In this document: positions 1 through 9,754 of the stretch, piece by piece | How positions within the stretch are numbered: position 1 is the stretch's first letter | Layout of the letters: each line of letters starts with the position of its first letter | Assembly (NCBI RefSeq): GCF_020882245.1 | Contig: NC_083598.1 | Location: 70,375,714 to 70,439,713 of the forward strand | Direction of reading: 5' to 3' | Source: Rhopalosiphum padi | Lineage: Eukaryota; Arthropoda; Insecta; Hemiptera; Aphididae | Length of the DNA: 64,000 nucleotides | The notes under the pieces: generated by a model | What the model saw: the letters and a program-made list of their open reading frames with translations, nothing else | Databases searched by the model: none | Told to the model about the DNA's origin: nothing | Translations under genes and position numbers: made by a program

Positions 1-1537
1 AATGCATCTGGTAAACCAAGTGCACGTCCATCGTTTGAAATTCCTCGAATACATCCTTTAAAACTATTACCTGCTGAAAGCATACCAGAAGCTAATGCTC
101 CACTTCTCATATTTACTTCCAGACCACCAACATACAACTAAAATATGTAATATATAAAATATTTTAAATACAATATAAAGAAATGATTCTTTTTACTTTT
201 ACTTACAATAGTTGAAAGATCTAAATGTTTTGAAGGTAGAGCTGAATTATTTAAAGCCAAACGATACCTATGTTTGGGTGCATCAATAGTTACATCAAGT
301 CCCCCAGCTTCCATTGCTACATTTATAGAATGCCATACTCCATCGTTGATAGTAACATCAGAATATAGTTCAGTGACTCCAGAACCCCAATTTTGAGCAA
401 CACGTATTTTACCACCAACAAGTTCTACACCAACAAAATCCACATTTCCACTATGTCTACTTAATGTTGAGCTTTTTTTAGAATTATAAAGAATTAATCC
501 GATTTCAGATATCGTTTTTATGGAAAACTGCCACCTTATAAACATAAAAACTTTTCATAAGTACCTATAGCATCTATTATAGTATTCATACATGCTTACT
601 TGACATTAGTTCTTGATGTTAATATACTGGGTATAGCCATATAAGCACCATCTTCAAGAAATGATATACTTGATTCTCTTGGTGCATCAAATTCATTTAC
701 ACAACCCCAAGATATTGAATGAGCATCGGCTCTACCAGTTCGCCAACGTGCTCTACTCAAAACATCTGGTACTGCATTATAACGAACATCTCGTAAACAA
801 CCACGTAAACCGTTAGTATGACCTAAGAATAATTCAGAAAAATCTCCCTGACCGCCAATGTACAGACCACCATACATATTCAGTTCATAGAATCCAATAG
901 GCAATTTTTCTCTAAACAATATAAAAGATATATACAGTGATTGTAAGAACATATAAAATCTAGATTACTAATTACCTGACAATGTGTATTTTATCAACTG
1001 CCAAATTTAAATCTCCTTCTTTCCGTGATATGTTAACCAGATGCCAATTAAGATCATCGAGTCGAAGTCCTCTTGGTGATGATATCTCTGACTCACCAGC
1101 TCCAAGATTAATCTTTACCTTTAACTTACCAGCTTCTAACAGGACAAAACAGTAGTCCGTTTTACCAGCAGCCAAAAACAGGAACGCATCCAAATGTTTC
1201 GTACGAAAAGCAAAACTGATTTCTGTCGTGCTTTTAGCATCTTGATAAGGTACGTTGACATAACTAGATCCATAAAACGATGCTGCAATAAACACAAACC
1301 GTAACTTAATGTATACTGGCCACTGTTCAACTCATTATAGACGATAATTTACCTATCTCCGATGAACATAACTGTACGACACAGAGGCCTATCAATAAAT
1401 TACTGCATTTTATCGAAAACATTTTAATGGAATCATTAAAAAAGCACTTTTAACAACATTATTGAAGAGTAGAGACTTGCTGACGGGAAACAATCAGTGC
1501 AGATGGCACAAGTTAAAAATATACCTAGAACGCCCAT
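1..1537 (-). CDS. kon: CSPG4 / kon-tiki-like laminin-G proteoglycan, 5' end, partial
   Basis: This is the N-terminal part of a large cell-surface proteoglycan, a single-pass family that links cells to matrix and in flies is needed for muscle attachment and glial responses. Exons read on the minus strand are 1477-1537 (tentative), 976-1282, 600-911, 207-534 and up to 137, where the gene leaves the window. Introns have GT-AG ends, are 64-69 nt except the first (194 nt), and all phases agree. About 381 residues are visible. The proposed signal peptide (residues 1-20, ending FPSA) is followed by SFYGSSYVNVP, matching the start of mature CSPG4 proteins. Two laminin-G domains follow, roughly residues 21-195 and 200-381, with typical LRGCLRDV, WGC and FKGCIRG motifs. 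The CSPG repeats, membrane segment and tail would lie outside the window. The family is fairly sure; the first exon is less so, because its donor (A|GTCTCT) is weak. Confidence 0.8.
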
Positions 1538-3341
1538 AACACTCACCCCTCGTTACTCATTCACTTTCTGTTAAACCAATTACTAATTTGTCTAAATTTA
1601 GCCCCCTTTCTCTAATCACTCGTCAGTTCTCTTTCTGTTCTCCTGAAACGTGATAACAGTAATTCGACTTCCGTGAAATCAGTTGCACCAACGTTGTAAC
1701 ACAAACTCCCACCAAAATGCGAAGCACGATATAACCTGGTGGTGGAAAAATATTGCTTGCTTAAAAATTTGGCTGCCTTATTTAAAAATTGAAATGGCGC
1801 CCCTGTGGCCCTGTGATACTGCTCTACTAACTGCATGAACCTTTTAACTATTCCGGATTCCCTTAGCAATTTGCGATTGTAAATTGTACATGTAGGTACG
1901 TATATCATAATATTTAGCTTGGTAATTTTACTGATGTTAAAAAAATTTAAAGTTTCATAGAATCGTACAAAATAACTTAATACTTACTACTTACTTACAA
2001 AACACTAGTCCACACTCCACAGATATATGTTCCGCATATTTACGGTGGGAGGGTATGGGGGGATAAATCCAACCCTTGGTCTTTTTTTTTACTGGTAGGT
2101 TTAATCGTTTCATACGTAAATTATAAAAATACAGAATAAAATTATTGAAAACGCTACTCTTTATTATAAATTTATAATATTGAATATTGATATATTAACA
2201 ATTTGAAAATATTATGACTGATGCCCGTAGTCCATACACGACTTACTGCTAAATATGTATATAATTGAAAACAATTCATATCGTAAATCGTAAAATGCTG
2301 TGAATTGTCAATTGTCATTAGGTATTGTCAATAACGAACCGTCTATTATCCACAGACCTTATCATACTATTATTATGCTTTTAATAATAAGCGTTTGGTT
2401 GCTACTTAGATCTAAGGGTTGCTATTTCAAAACATATTGTAGGGCGAAAGCATGTATATATAAATAGGCAATAAATTTCAATAATTAAATTAAATACAAA
2501 CAATATAATCATACTTAAACAATAAAATACGTGTTATTAATTATTTTTATAATTTATTATTGCAATATTTTATTTTTAATCCAGCTTAATATATTTATAT
2601 ATTATATACAATGTTTAACATTTTTGAGAAACAGTGGTGATAAGTGTACTGTGTACCCCCTCCGAGGAAATATATGTTTGCCAACGTATATCCCCCCTTT
2701 AACGCCAATGCGTGCCTCTATATACATAATATCATAGACCGTAGTAGATAATTGGTATAGCCGGTAAGGTATTCTTATTGCCATTCGTCGTGTCCTGGGC
2801 CCCGGCCGGTAATTTAATTTTGTACTGTTTAAGGGGCCGTTACACCAGCATTTATTTTCTCTGTCTATCTCCCACAGTCCCATATAATATAGGAACAAAG
2901 ATACTCCGAATTTCCACGATTTCGACTCTCTGGTTTAGTTTATAGGAAAAAAGCACCTATTATATATTTTATAAAGAAGAGTATTTCCTGTGCATTGACT
3001 GGATAGATTTTTAATATTTACATTTTTTATAAATGTAAGCATGTTTTAATTTAAAATAATTTAAAATAATTAATTTAATAATGAATATGTATATGTATAC
3101 ATTTTTATAACAGTTGTATATTTTTATTTTTCATCATTAAAATTTTAAGTAATAAAGAAAAAATAATAATTATATGATTTAATAACATTTTTTACACTAG
3201 AAAAATATTTATATTAAAAGGCGCCAATTTATTTTGTGCTTAAGGCGGCACAATGGTTAAATCCGGCACTGACATAGGCCCAGGCTCAAAATTTTTTAAG
3301 AATATATTATTTTTAAAGCAAATAATAATAAATAGAAACAA
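1538..3341. other. 5' flank of the kon-like gene, no clear gene
   Basis: This stretch lies upstream of the proposed first exon. The first few hundred bases are less AT-rich than the rest and probably hold the promoter and 5' leader. An ATG-started 98-codon frame on the minus strand (1612-1908) matches no family I recognise and may be a leader ORF or chance. From about 2,000 to 3,341 I see only AT-rich DNA and short unclassified repeat-like patches. Confidence 0.4.
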
Positions 3342-3440
3342 TTACAAAAGGTTAGAGAGGAGTTCGTCAGCAAGACGTCCAAGACGCATCATTCTGTAAA
3401 TTGGGTGGTTACGAACGTAGTTTGTACAATATGCGACGGA
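3342..3440 (-). pseudogene. Orphan exon-like fragment, terminal exon or gene remnant
   Basis: A minus-strand stretch of 32 codons plus stop follows a good splice acceptor (pyrimidine-rich tract, then TTGCAG at 3441-3446). It encodes a basic, leucine-rich C-terminus containing RNHPIYRMMRLGRLADELL. Its base composition is clearly less AT-rich than its surroundings, as expected for coding DNA. No partner exon is visible between here and the nuclease gene at 5.2 kb. It could be the last exon of a transposon or host gene, or a decayed copy. I do not recognise the family. Confidence 0.3.
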
Positions 3441-5241
3441 CTGCAATAAAGGGAGTGTAAGTGTCGTAAAAAAAACCTTGAAGTTCACTTGAGATAGTAG
3501 TGATAAATAAATGATTAAATAGTTATTAATTATTACACGCCAATTATAAATTTAAAAAAACACTTTTAGCAATTAGCATTTAATATGTTGATTACAAATT
3601 GAAATAATAAAAAGTCTATAATGACTAAGACTGTAACAATAATAAATAAATAGTATAGATAATAATTAATATAAATAGGTATATATAATTACAATAGCCC
3701 AATTTTCTTATCACTTAGTTGTTTTTTTGAAAATAAAAATTGTTTAAGCAGTTTCGTATTAATTTAAATTACATAATATTTCATACATTTTCGTGGAAAA
3801 TGAGGTGATACTGATAATTGAAGTAGAAACTAGAACGTGTTTTATTAATTTATTCATATAAATTACATATATTTAGTTATCACTTATTATCGAGCCATCA
3901 AGGTTAGTTATTTTTATAAAATACCTAATGTCATTTTTTTACAAGTGTTAAAAGAATATTGATGGGTCTGTTTTTAATACAAGTACCTAAAGTTTTAAAT
4001 TCTAATGTTCTATAATATAACTAATAGGATCATTTATTGTTATACCAAATTATTAAAGTATTAATTAAGATTTTTCATTCATTTATGTAGGTTAATAATA
4101 ACTACAGTTTATATTACATAAAGACATTAAAAAATATAATAGTTTAATACATTTTTCATACAGTTATTAGTTGGAATATACATACCTATTCTGTAATTTG
4201 TACAATAAATAGTGTTTTTTTTTTAATATACATTGAAATTATAAAATATACTAAAAAATTGGTACCTAATATTATTAGAAAAATTAAATAATCCATTTAT
4301 AAGGTATTAGATGAAATGTGTCCCATTTATTAAAAATATAGGTGATTTGCGTGCTAGTGATATTTTACTACCAGGTCAATAGTGTCGCTATAATGCTGAT
4401 TTAGGCGATTTAGCCTATTTAGCGTTACCCAGAAGACACCAAAATAAGGAGGTTTGTACCTACATTCTTTTAAAAAATTAGTTTTGTTTTACATTTATAT
4501 TATTATACATAGTAGGTACATACTGTAGATTTTCATATTTTAAATTAAAAAGTAAAAAGTATGTCATTTTTAAATGTCGTTTAATAAAATATAGAATAAT
4601 CATTTTTATTCTTATATGAATAACAACTATCGTTCTGATTTTTTTCTTTTAATTAGATAATTGCAAATTATTATTTAATTAGAATATATTAAATGGCGGG
4701 TAATAAATATGAAGAGTAAAAAATTACAAATGAAAAGATTATCATATATTTATTCAATTTAAACATAAATCACAACATAGGTATATATATATATAATATA
4801 CAGCATAGACATTTAAATAAAATATAATATGGTGATAATATTTAAATAGACTATTTTGCGTACATGGTAAAGAAAACTAGAAAATATTCACAAATTACAC
4901 AAACATTATACTCATATTAGTCATATTAATACATAAAAATCAAAAATGTAAGAAACATAAAAATATTTCAATATTTGCATTTACAATGAAAATTTCAATA
5001 TGATAATATTATTACCTTATGCGTTATATATTCAGATTAGTATATAAATAACTATTATTTTTATAATATAATTAGTATATTATTTAGTTATAATAACTTA
5101 TTAAGTTGATTAGTATTATTATGTATTTAATTAATTAAATACATAATTTAACAAATCTTATTGGAGACCATTGAACCTTTAAGTCCTTATACGAAAAAAT
5201 ATATCAATTATCAGTACCTATGGATAATGCAATATATTTTT
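3441..5241. other. AT-rich intergenic DNA
   Basis: No gene is supported here. The part next to 5,241 is the probable 3'UTR and flank of the nuclease gene. A patch at about 4,340-4,455 on the plus strand has two short codon-like runs broken by a stop and may be old coding debris. Confidence 0.5.
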
Positions 5242-6036
5242 TTAATAATAAGAACAGCAATAACACCACTGACCAGTACAAAGTGAATTAGCATGCACCG
5301 AATGAAAATGATATGAACTACATCTTTTATCACGATCTTCAACTTTTGAAAAACATTCTGACCTCCTACATCCGTCCATGCAATTTATATTTGTTGATGA
5401 ATTTTCGGGACGTTTAAAAATGTCGATCAAAGATCTTTTGCGTTTTGTAGGATATACCTGATCTACTGTCTTACAGGGTGTGTTAGGTGGTGAATTTATC
5501 GTCCCTGCAGATCTTAGGATATTTTCATTTTCATCCATATATATTGTGTTTATGCGTGTTGGCCGTACATCAGTCATGTTATGTGTGTATTCGAGTTCAG
5601 CTATATATGTTATTCGCGAGTGTTCAGAAAGTAATTTGGCAAGTTTTTGCTCAAAATTACTGTTATTCAGCCTTGACTTACAGTTTTGGTTAAGTGGAAA
5701 TACATTCAGAGAATCATTTGATCCTCCGAGAGAATGCGCTATTATATGTTCTTTATAATCTCCTCCGGTTTGCACATGTAAATCATTATCGTAATGTTTT
5801 GTCTTATTCTGTAAAGTATCTGCCGAAATTTCCACGCAGACATATCTTGTTCTACCATGACAATCTATTAGAAATTCGTTTTCGATTTTAAAATGGATGA
5901 GTGCATTTGATACAGGTAAATTAATTCTCGATAATCCCGGTATTGTTGAATATGGAATTGATTTAGGACATTGATAAGCAAAACCGTGATATACTTTAAA
6001 GCTAGTAATTAATAGAATTATTGTAAACTGAAACAT
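5242..6036 (-). CDS. Secreted DNA/RNA non-specific endonuclease-like protein with cysteine-rich tail
   Basis: This intact single-exon gene of 264 residues starts at an ATG followed by a clear signal peptide (hydrophobic residues 4-12, likely cleaved after HGFA at residue 20), so the product should be exported. Residues 91-119 fit the His-Me finger (beta-beta-alpha metal) nuclease motif of the DNA/RNA non-specific endonuclease families. H97 is the predicted general base, followed by IIAHSLGGS and then N111 with NVFP, the predicted metal-site region. A basic KRKR at 198-201 precedes a C-terminal module with eight cysteines (219, 223, 228, 239, 253, 258, 260, 261), including CxxxC and CYCC spacings. 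Family knowledge suggests metal-dependent cleavage of nucleic acid; a role in saliva, gut or immunity is inference. The usual Gly before the catalytic His is Glu96 here, so activity is not certain. The lack of introns could reflect retroposition or transfer. Confidence 0.75.
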   Translation of the reverse strand: MFQFTIILLITSFKVYHGFAYQCPKSIPYSTIPGLSRINLPVSNALIHFKIENEFLIDCHGRTRYVCVEISADTLQNKTKHYDNDLHVQTGGDYKEHIIAHSLGGSNDSLNVFPLNQNCKSRLNNSNFEQKLAKLLSEHSRITYIAELEYTHNMTDVRPTRINTIYMDENENILRSAGTINSPPNTPCKTVDQVYPTKRKRSLIDIFKRPENSSTNINCMDGCRRSECFSKVEDRDKRCSSYHFHSVHANSLCTGQWCYCCSYY

Positions 6037-6213
6037 GTCTATAAGTGACTTATTTACTACTACGTTATAACAGATAAATTATATAAAATAGGAACAACAA
6101 TTCCATAAAAGTGTCGGAAATATATTCAATTGCAATTGCTTAACCTCGTAAATTTATACAAAATTACAATAAATACATAAGTAATAAAAAAAAAATTCAA
6201 CTATGAGCTTGCC

Positions 6214-6387
6214 TTATACTGTTGAATTGACGATAGCTGGTATTGTGAACTGCAGCTTGAATGATATAATTGATGGTTTGTAGCATGAAGGTTTTTTTAT
6301 TAAATGAAGTTCAGCGGTATTTTTCCTGAATTGAAGTGCTCCAGGATCAAAATCGACCACAAAATTAAATTCTTTTTTTGTCTGCAT
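6214..6387 (-). CDS. Short unrecognised ORF upstream of the nuclease gene
   Basis: This is a 57-codon ATG-started frame on the same strand as the nuclease, ending 177 bp before the nuclease start codon. The predicted peptide has ordinary protein-like composition (for example FVVDFDPGALQF and KLQFTIPAIVNS) and uses G/C-containing codons more than the surrounding AT-rich DNA. An in-frame TAA lies six codons upstream, so it does not extend further in this frame, although an upstream exon is possible. It could be an exon of an unannotated gene, a short secreted or leader ORF, or a retroposed fragment. I do not recognise it. Confidence 0.35.
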   Translation of the reverse strand: MQTKKEFNFVVDFDPGALQFRKNTAELHLIKKPSCYKPSIISFKLQFTIPAIVNSTV

Positions 6388-7261
6388 TCGGAGTTGTTTT
6401 TGTTATCTTGATATCCCAGCTTCAGTTTACAGTTTGAAAAGTATAGGCACCAAATAAAATAATACGCAATTTGCACGATGTATTAAACATTTATTAAATT
6501 ATTAAATGCACACTTGGCTTAATAGAAAAAGTACAACTGTCATGCGAATAACGAAAACACTAGTATAGATATGCTACTGCATGCATGTATCAATTTTCAT
6601 AGTATTGAATTTGTTACTTAATGGGCAATGGCCCATATTTATTATGTATGTAATATTTATACATATAAAATAGATCTAGTAACCCATTAATATGACAGTA
6701 ATTATGGTTTGGTTTTTTTTTATACAGTACAAAAGTAATTTATTTGTGATAAGATATTTTATGGGAGACACTAGTAACAAGATAAACGGCATTATTAATT
6801 AATAATTTAAACAGATCTGTTCTCGAGAACTTATTTTTGTTTAATTTGGAACAATAACATAATAATAATGTAATAATAAATGGATCATTATTTATATAGT
6901 TAATGCATTGCTTTACTTATTACTAATGTAGGTACCTATTTAACTACTTATTTGGATAGTTTAGTTCTTTAGATTTAGTACATGTATTTAAGTTGTATAT
7001 GTACAACAAATTCTTAAAATATTGCTAATGGCGTATACCGTATTAAACCGTGTATTCTGTAATAAGTGTAAGAATAGGTACATATTATTATTTATCTTCC
7101 AAGTTTGCAATCGAAGGGCGAATATATTAATTATATTTATAATTTATTTGTTTATAATTTAGGGAGTCATTTATTTTTTGAGTTACATCACGTACCTATA
7201 CAATAAGCAAGTAACTAGGTATTCGTGGTTTAAAGTAATGTGAACATTTGAATAATTAATA
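6388..7261. other. AT-rich intergenic DNA
   Basis: I see no gene, RNA or clear repeat in this stretch. It is the upstream side of the nuclease locus, and a promoter somewhere near 6,040-6,450 is expected but shows no motif I can defend. Confidence 0.5.
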
Positions 7262-8230
7262 TTATTTTAAATTTTAAGCGGAGCATGAATGTATTGATTT
7301 TACAAATTACAATACAGGATGATTCTTTTTATTATGAAACACTCATTATTTCAAAAATTATTTATGTTTTTTAAAACATTTTTAACATAGTTTCAAATTG
7401 TTAAAAAAACAACGTTTTTATTAAAAAATTATATTTTTAAATATTTTTTATCCTTATATTTTTTAAGTTTTTTACTTTTTTGAATGACAACAAAGTTTTA
7501 ATTTCATATTCCAAAGCAGAATAATTTTCTGAGTATTTTGATACATAAAAATCGAATTTCTGGGCGAGTACTTTATGAGTTATAACTTATAAGTATTTAA
7601 AGTTCTGTTGCGCGGAGTGGAGTGGTACGGGGTTACCCCGCAAAATGTTTGTCCACTACTCCGCTTGTTTAAACTTTAACTGTATAAGGTATAACTCATA
7701 AACTACTCGTTTTAAATTCGATTTTTATGTATCAAAATACTCAGAAAATTGGAATATGAAATTAAAACTCTGTTGTCATTCAAAAGAATATTTAAAAATA
7801 TAATTTTTTAATAAAAACGTTGTTTTTTTATCACTTGAAACTATGTAAAAATTTTTTTTCAAAAACATGAATACTTTTTGAAATAACGAGTGTATTATGA
7901 TAAAAGAATCACTCTGTATATATATATATATTCTTTCATTACCTTTTGGGATAGTAAGAATATTTTGGATTTTAACATTGAGTGTGGTTTCTGATATAAA
8001 GTTGGATATAGTTGTTATTTTGGCCTTTGGAGTAAAAATGCCTAGTAGTTACTTTTAAAAATAACCGGTAAAGTAAAATTAAAAAAAAAACAGTTTCCCA
8101 TTAACCGACAAATAACCATAGATACTTAGATATTTTCATAAAATATTTGTCTTAGAATTTTATATACGTGACACATTTTTCAAAATATTTGAATCCTTTT
8201 TAAGCTATTTATGAATATTTTGACATTGTT
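7262..8230 (+). repeat. Dispersed repeat copy A, interrupted by a foldback element
   Basis: The two parts (about 7,262-7,312 and 7,919-8,230) resemble the repeat at 14,984-16,010 and the uninterrupted copy at about 26,070-26,400. Shared landmarks in order are an 'agcg(g)a(g)c/gatgaat.tattgatttta' stretch, a 'gtggtttt(g)gatataaa.tt..at.tagttt' stretch, and 'aataaccat.gatactt' near the end. The foldback element at 7,313-7,918 splits this copy. Edges are approximate. Confidence 0.5.
7313..7918. mobile_element. Foldback (long inverted repeat) MITE, 606 bp
   Basis: Nearly the whole element is one palindrome. The left end (tacaggatgattctttt) and the reverse complement of the right end (tacagagtgattctttt) match, and the similarity continues inwards for about 300 bp to a centre near 7,637 (cggggttaccccg). 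The arms differ by point changes and a roughly 30-bp extra stretch in the left arm. There is no coding capacity. Transcripts would fold into a very long hairpin. Confidence 0.8.
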
Positions 8231-8629
8231 TTAGTTTTTTTTTTTTCTATAAATGATAATGATAATCTTTCGGTCGGGCAAAAACCCTGAAAATGTAATT
8301 AAAATACAAAATTCTTCATAAGTTATTCATATACAAATTAAAAATGTTATTTAAGGGTAAATGGTAACTTTTATTGTATATTAATATATTTTATTAACAT
8401 AATAACATTTTTAAATGCAATGTTTTCAGCCTATATGAATTCAAACTGCCGAATTAAAATATATTTAATACCAATAATACCATTGATTCACGAGTGACGA
8501 CCGTTTTCGCTAAGAATTCGTGATTTATATGTAATGATTTATAGTACATTTAAGTATTACACATAAGTCATAAGTACATTACAGTGATTTACTCAATGAC
8601 AAAGTACCTATACTTGACACTTATGTTAA

Positions 8630-8784
8630 GTGGCGTATAAAGAAATTAATTTCAGGGGGGGTTAAAAAACAATTTCCATTCTTAAATTCCAATTAATTAT
8701 ACAATCAAAATCAATGCCCGTACCAACCATACATTTCAGGGGGGGATTTGAACCCCTAAAACCTCCCTATATATACGCCACTGC
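8630..8784. mobile_element. Short MITE with agtggcgtata termini
   Basis: The left end reads agtggcgtata and the right end tatacgccact, with G-runs just inside the left end and C-runs or mixed tracts inside the right. The inside has no ORF. The same 'gcgtata...gggggg' plan recurs at 16.8 kb, so this is a small repeat family. The superfamily is not assigned. Confidence 0.6.
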
Positions 8785-9754
8785 TTATGACCAACTGTAT
8801 AGCAGAGTGGTTACTTACTTTCCCTCTTTATTATATTTAAAAACTATTTTTATTTTCAATTGATAGCGCGTTATAAGATCACGACATACCATACATTCAA
8901 TTAGTGTTAATTGTTCTATCAGTAGACGGTAGTACAATAATTGAGTGCATTTTTTTTATTCTACAGGTTATTTATTTGTATTCACTCGTATACACGAGTA
9001 TATTTATTGTACATATTGTGATTATTATTATTATATTGTGAAAATTAAACTGATAATGTGATAAAGGTTCAAGATGGTTTGTGGTTCAACGCGCATTCAT
9101 GCAGGACCAGACGTCTGGCTGTTGTATATAAAAAAATAGATAAAGTTTATCTTGTATCTACAGTTGCCGGTTAAAGTGGTTAAACACAACAAACTTCAAA
9201 CAAAACAAAATTAACAGGTTTATATTTTAGTCTTTAGTTCTTATTCAAAACTCATCAGTCCTAAATCGTCAATTCAATTAGTCAATGGGTGCACATAGTT
9301 GAATCATCTGTTATTACTAATATTATCTTAACATATCTGAGAATTATGCTGTTCTATTTTATACATCATAAATAATAAGATAATATTATGATTGTTTTGA
9401 CTTTTAAATGCTATGAATTACGATTGAATTGAATTTAGAGATAAAATTCCAAAATACTAATCACGTATACCGTTAATTGCGTAGTTATTTTCTTAGTGAT
9501 ATTGTAATTTGTAATCGTTAACCACAATAGTACAATACTACATTATTATTGAGTTTGATTTGTTTTTATATTATTGTATTTCATATTAAAATTTCATCAA
9601 TTGCTATCCAATTCAAATACCAATAAATACTAGTCAGACAGTACTCGCATTGTACGGAGTTCCATGTAGTTTTATTTAACTATTTAATCAACTTTAATAC
9701 AAACAATTATTTTAGTTACAAATTTTGGGTTAAATAATTTTGAATATTCAAATC
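8785..9754 (+). promoter_or_regulatory. Upstream region of the first APRT gene
   Basis: There is no gene here. The promoter and 5' leader of the first APRT gene should lie in this stretch. A less AT-rich patch near 9,060-9,130 holds a 21-codon ATG frame that is probably chance. I cannot place a transcription start. Confidence 0.35.

Noticed and set aside
1612..1908. 98-codon minus-strand frame upstream of the kon-like gene
   Set aside because: It has an ATG but no recognisable domain and lies in the probable leader or promoter; not enough evidence to call a gene.
2531..2898. Overlapping frames on both strands
   Set aside because: Low-complexity AT-rich or repeat-like DNA with no protein features.
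4340..4455. Coding-looking fragment on the plus strand
   Set aside because: Broken by a stop, no splice signals and no family recognised; noted only as possible debris.
5480..5891. Plus-strand frames inside the nuclease gene
   Set aside because: Antisense shadows; the minus-strand protein has the signal peptide and nuclease motif.
8740..8760. tRNA-like 'gatttgaacccc' string
   Set aside because: It sits inside the 8.63-8.78 kb MITE and no cloverleaf arms surround it.
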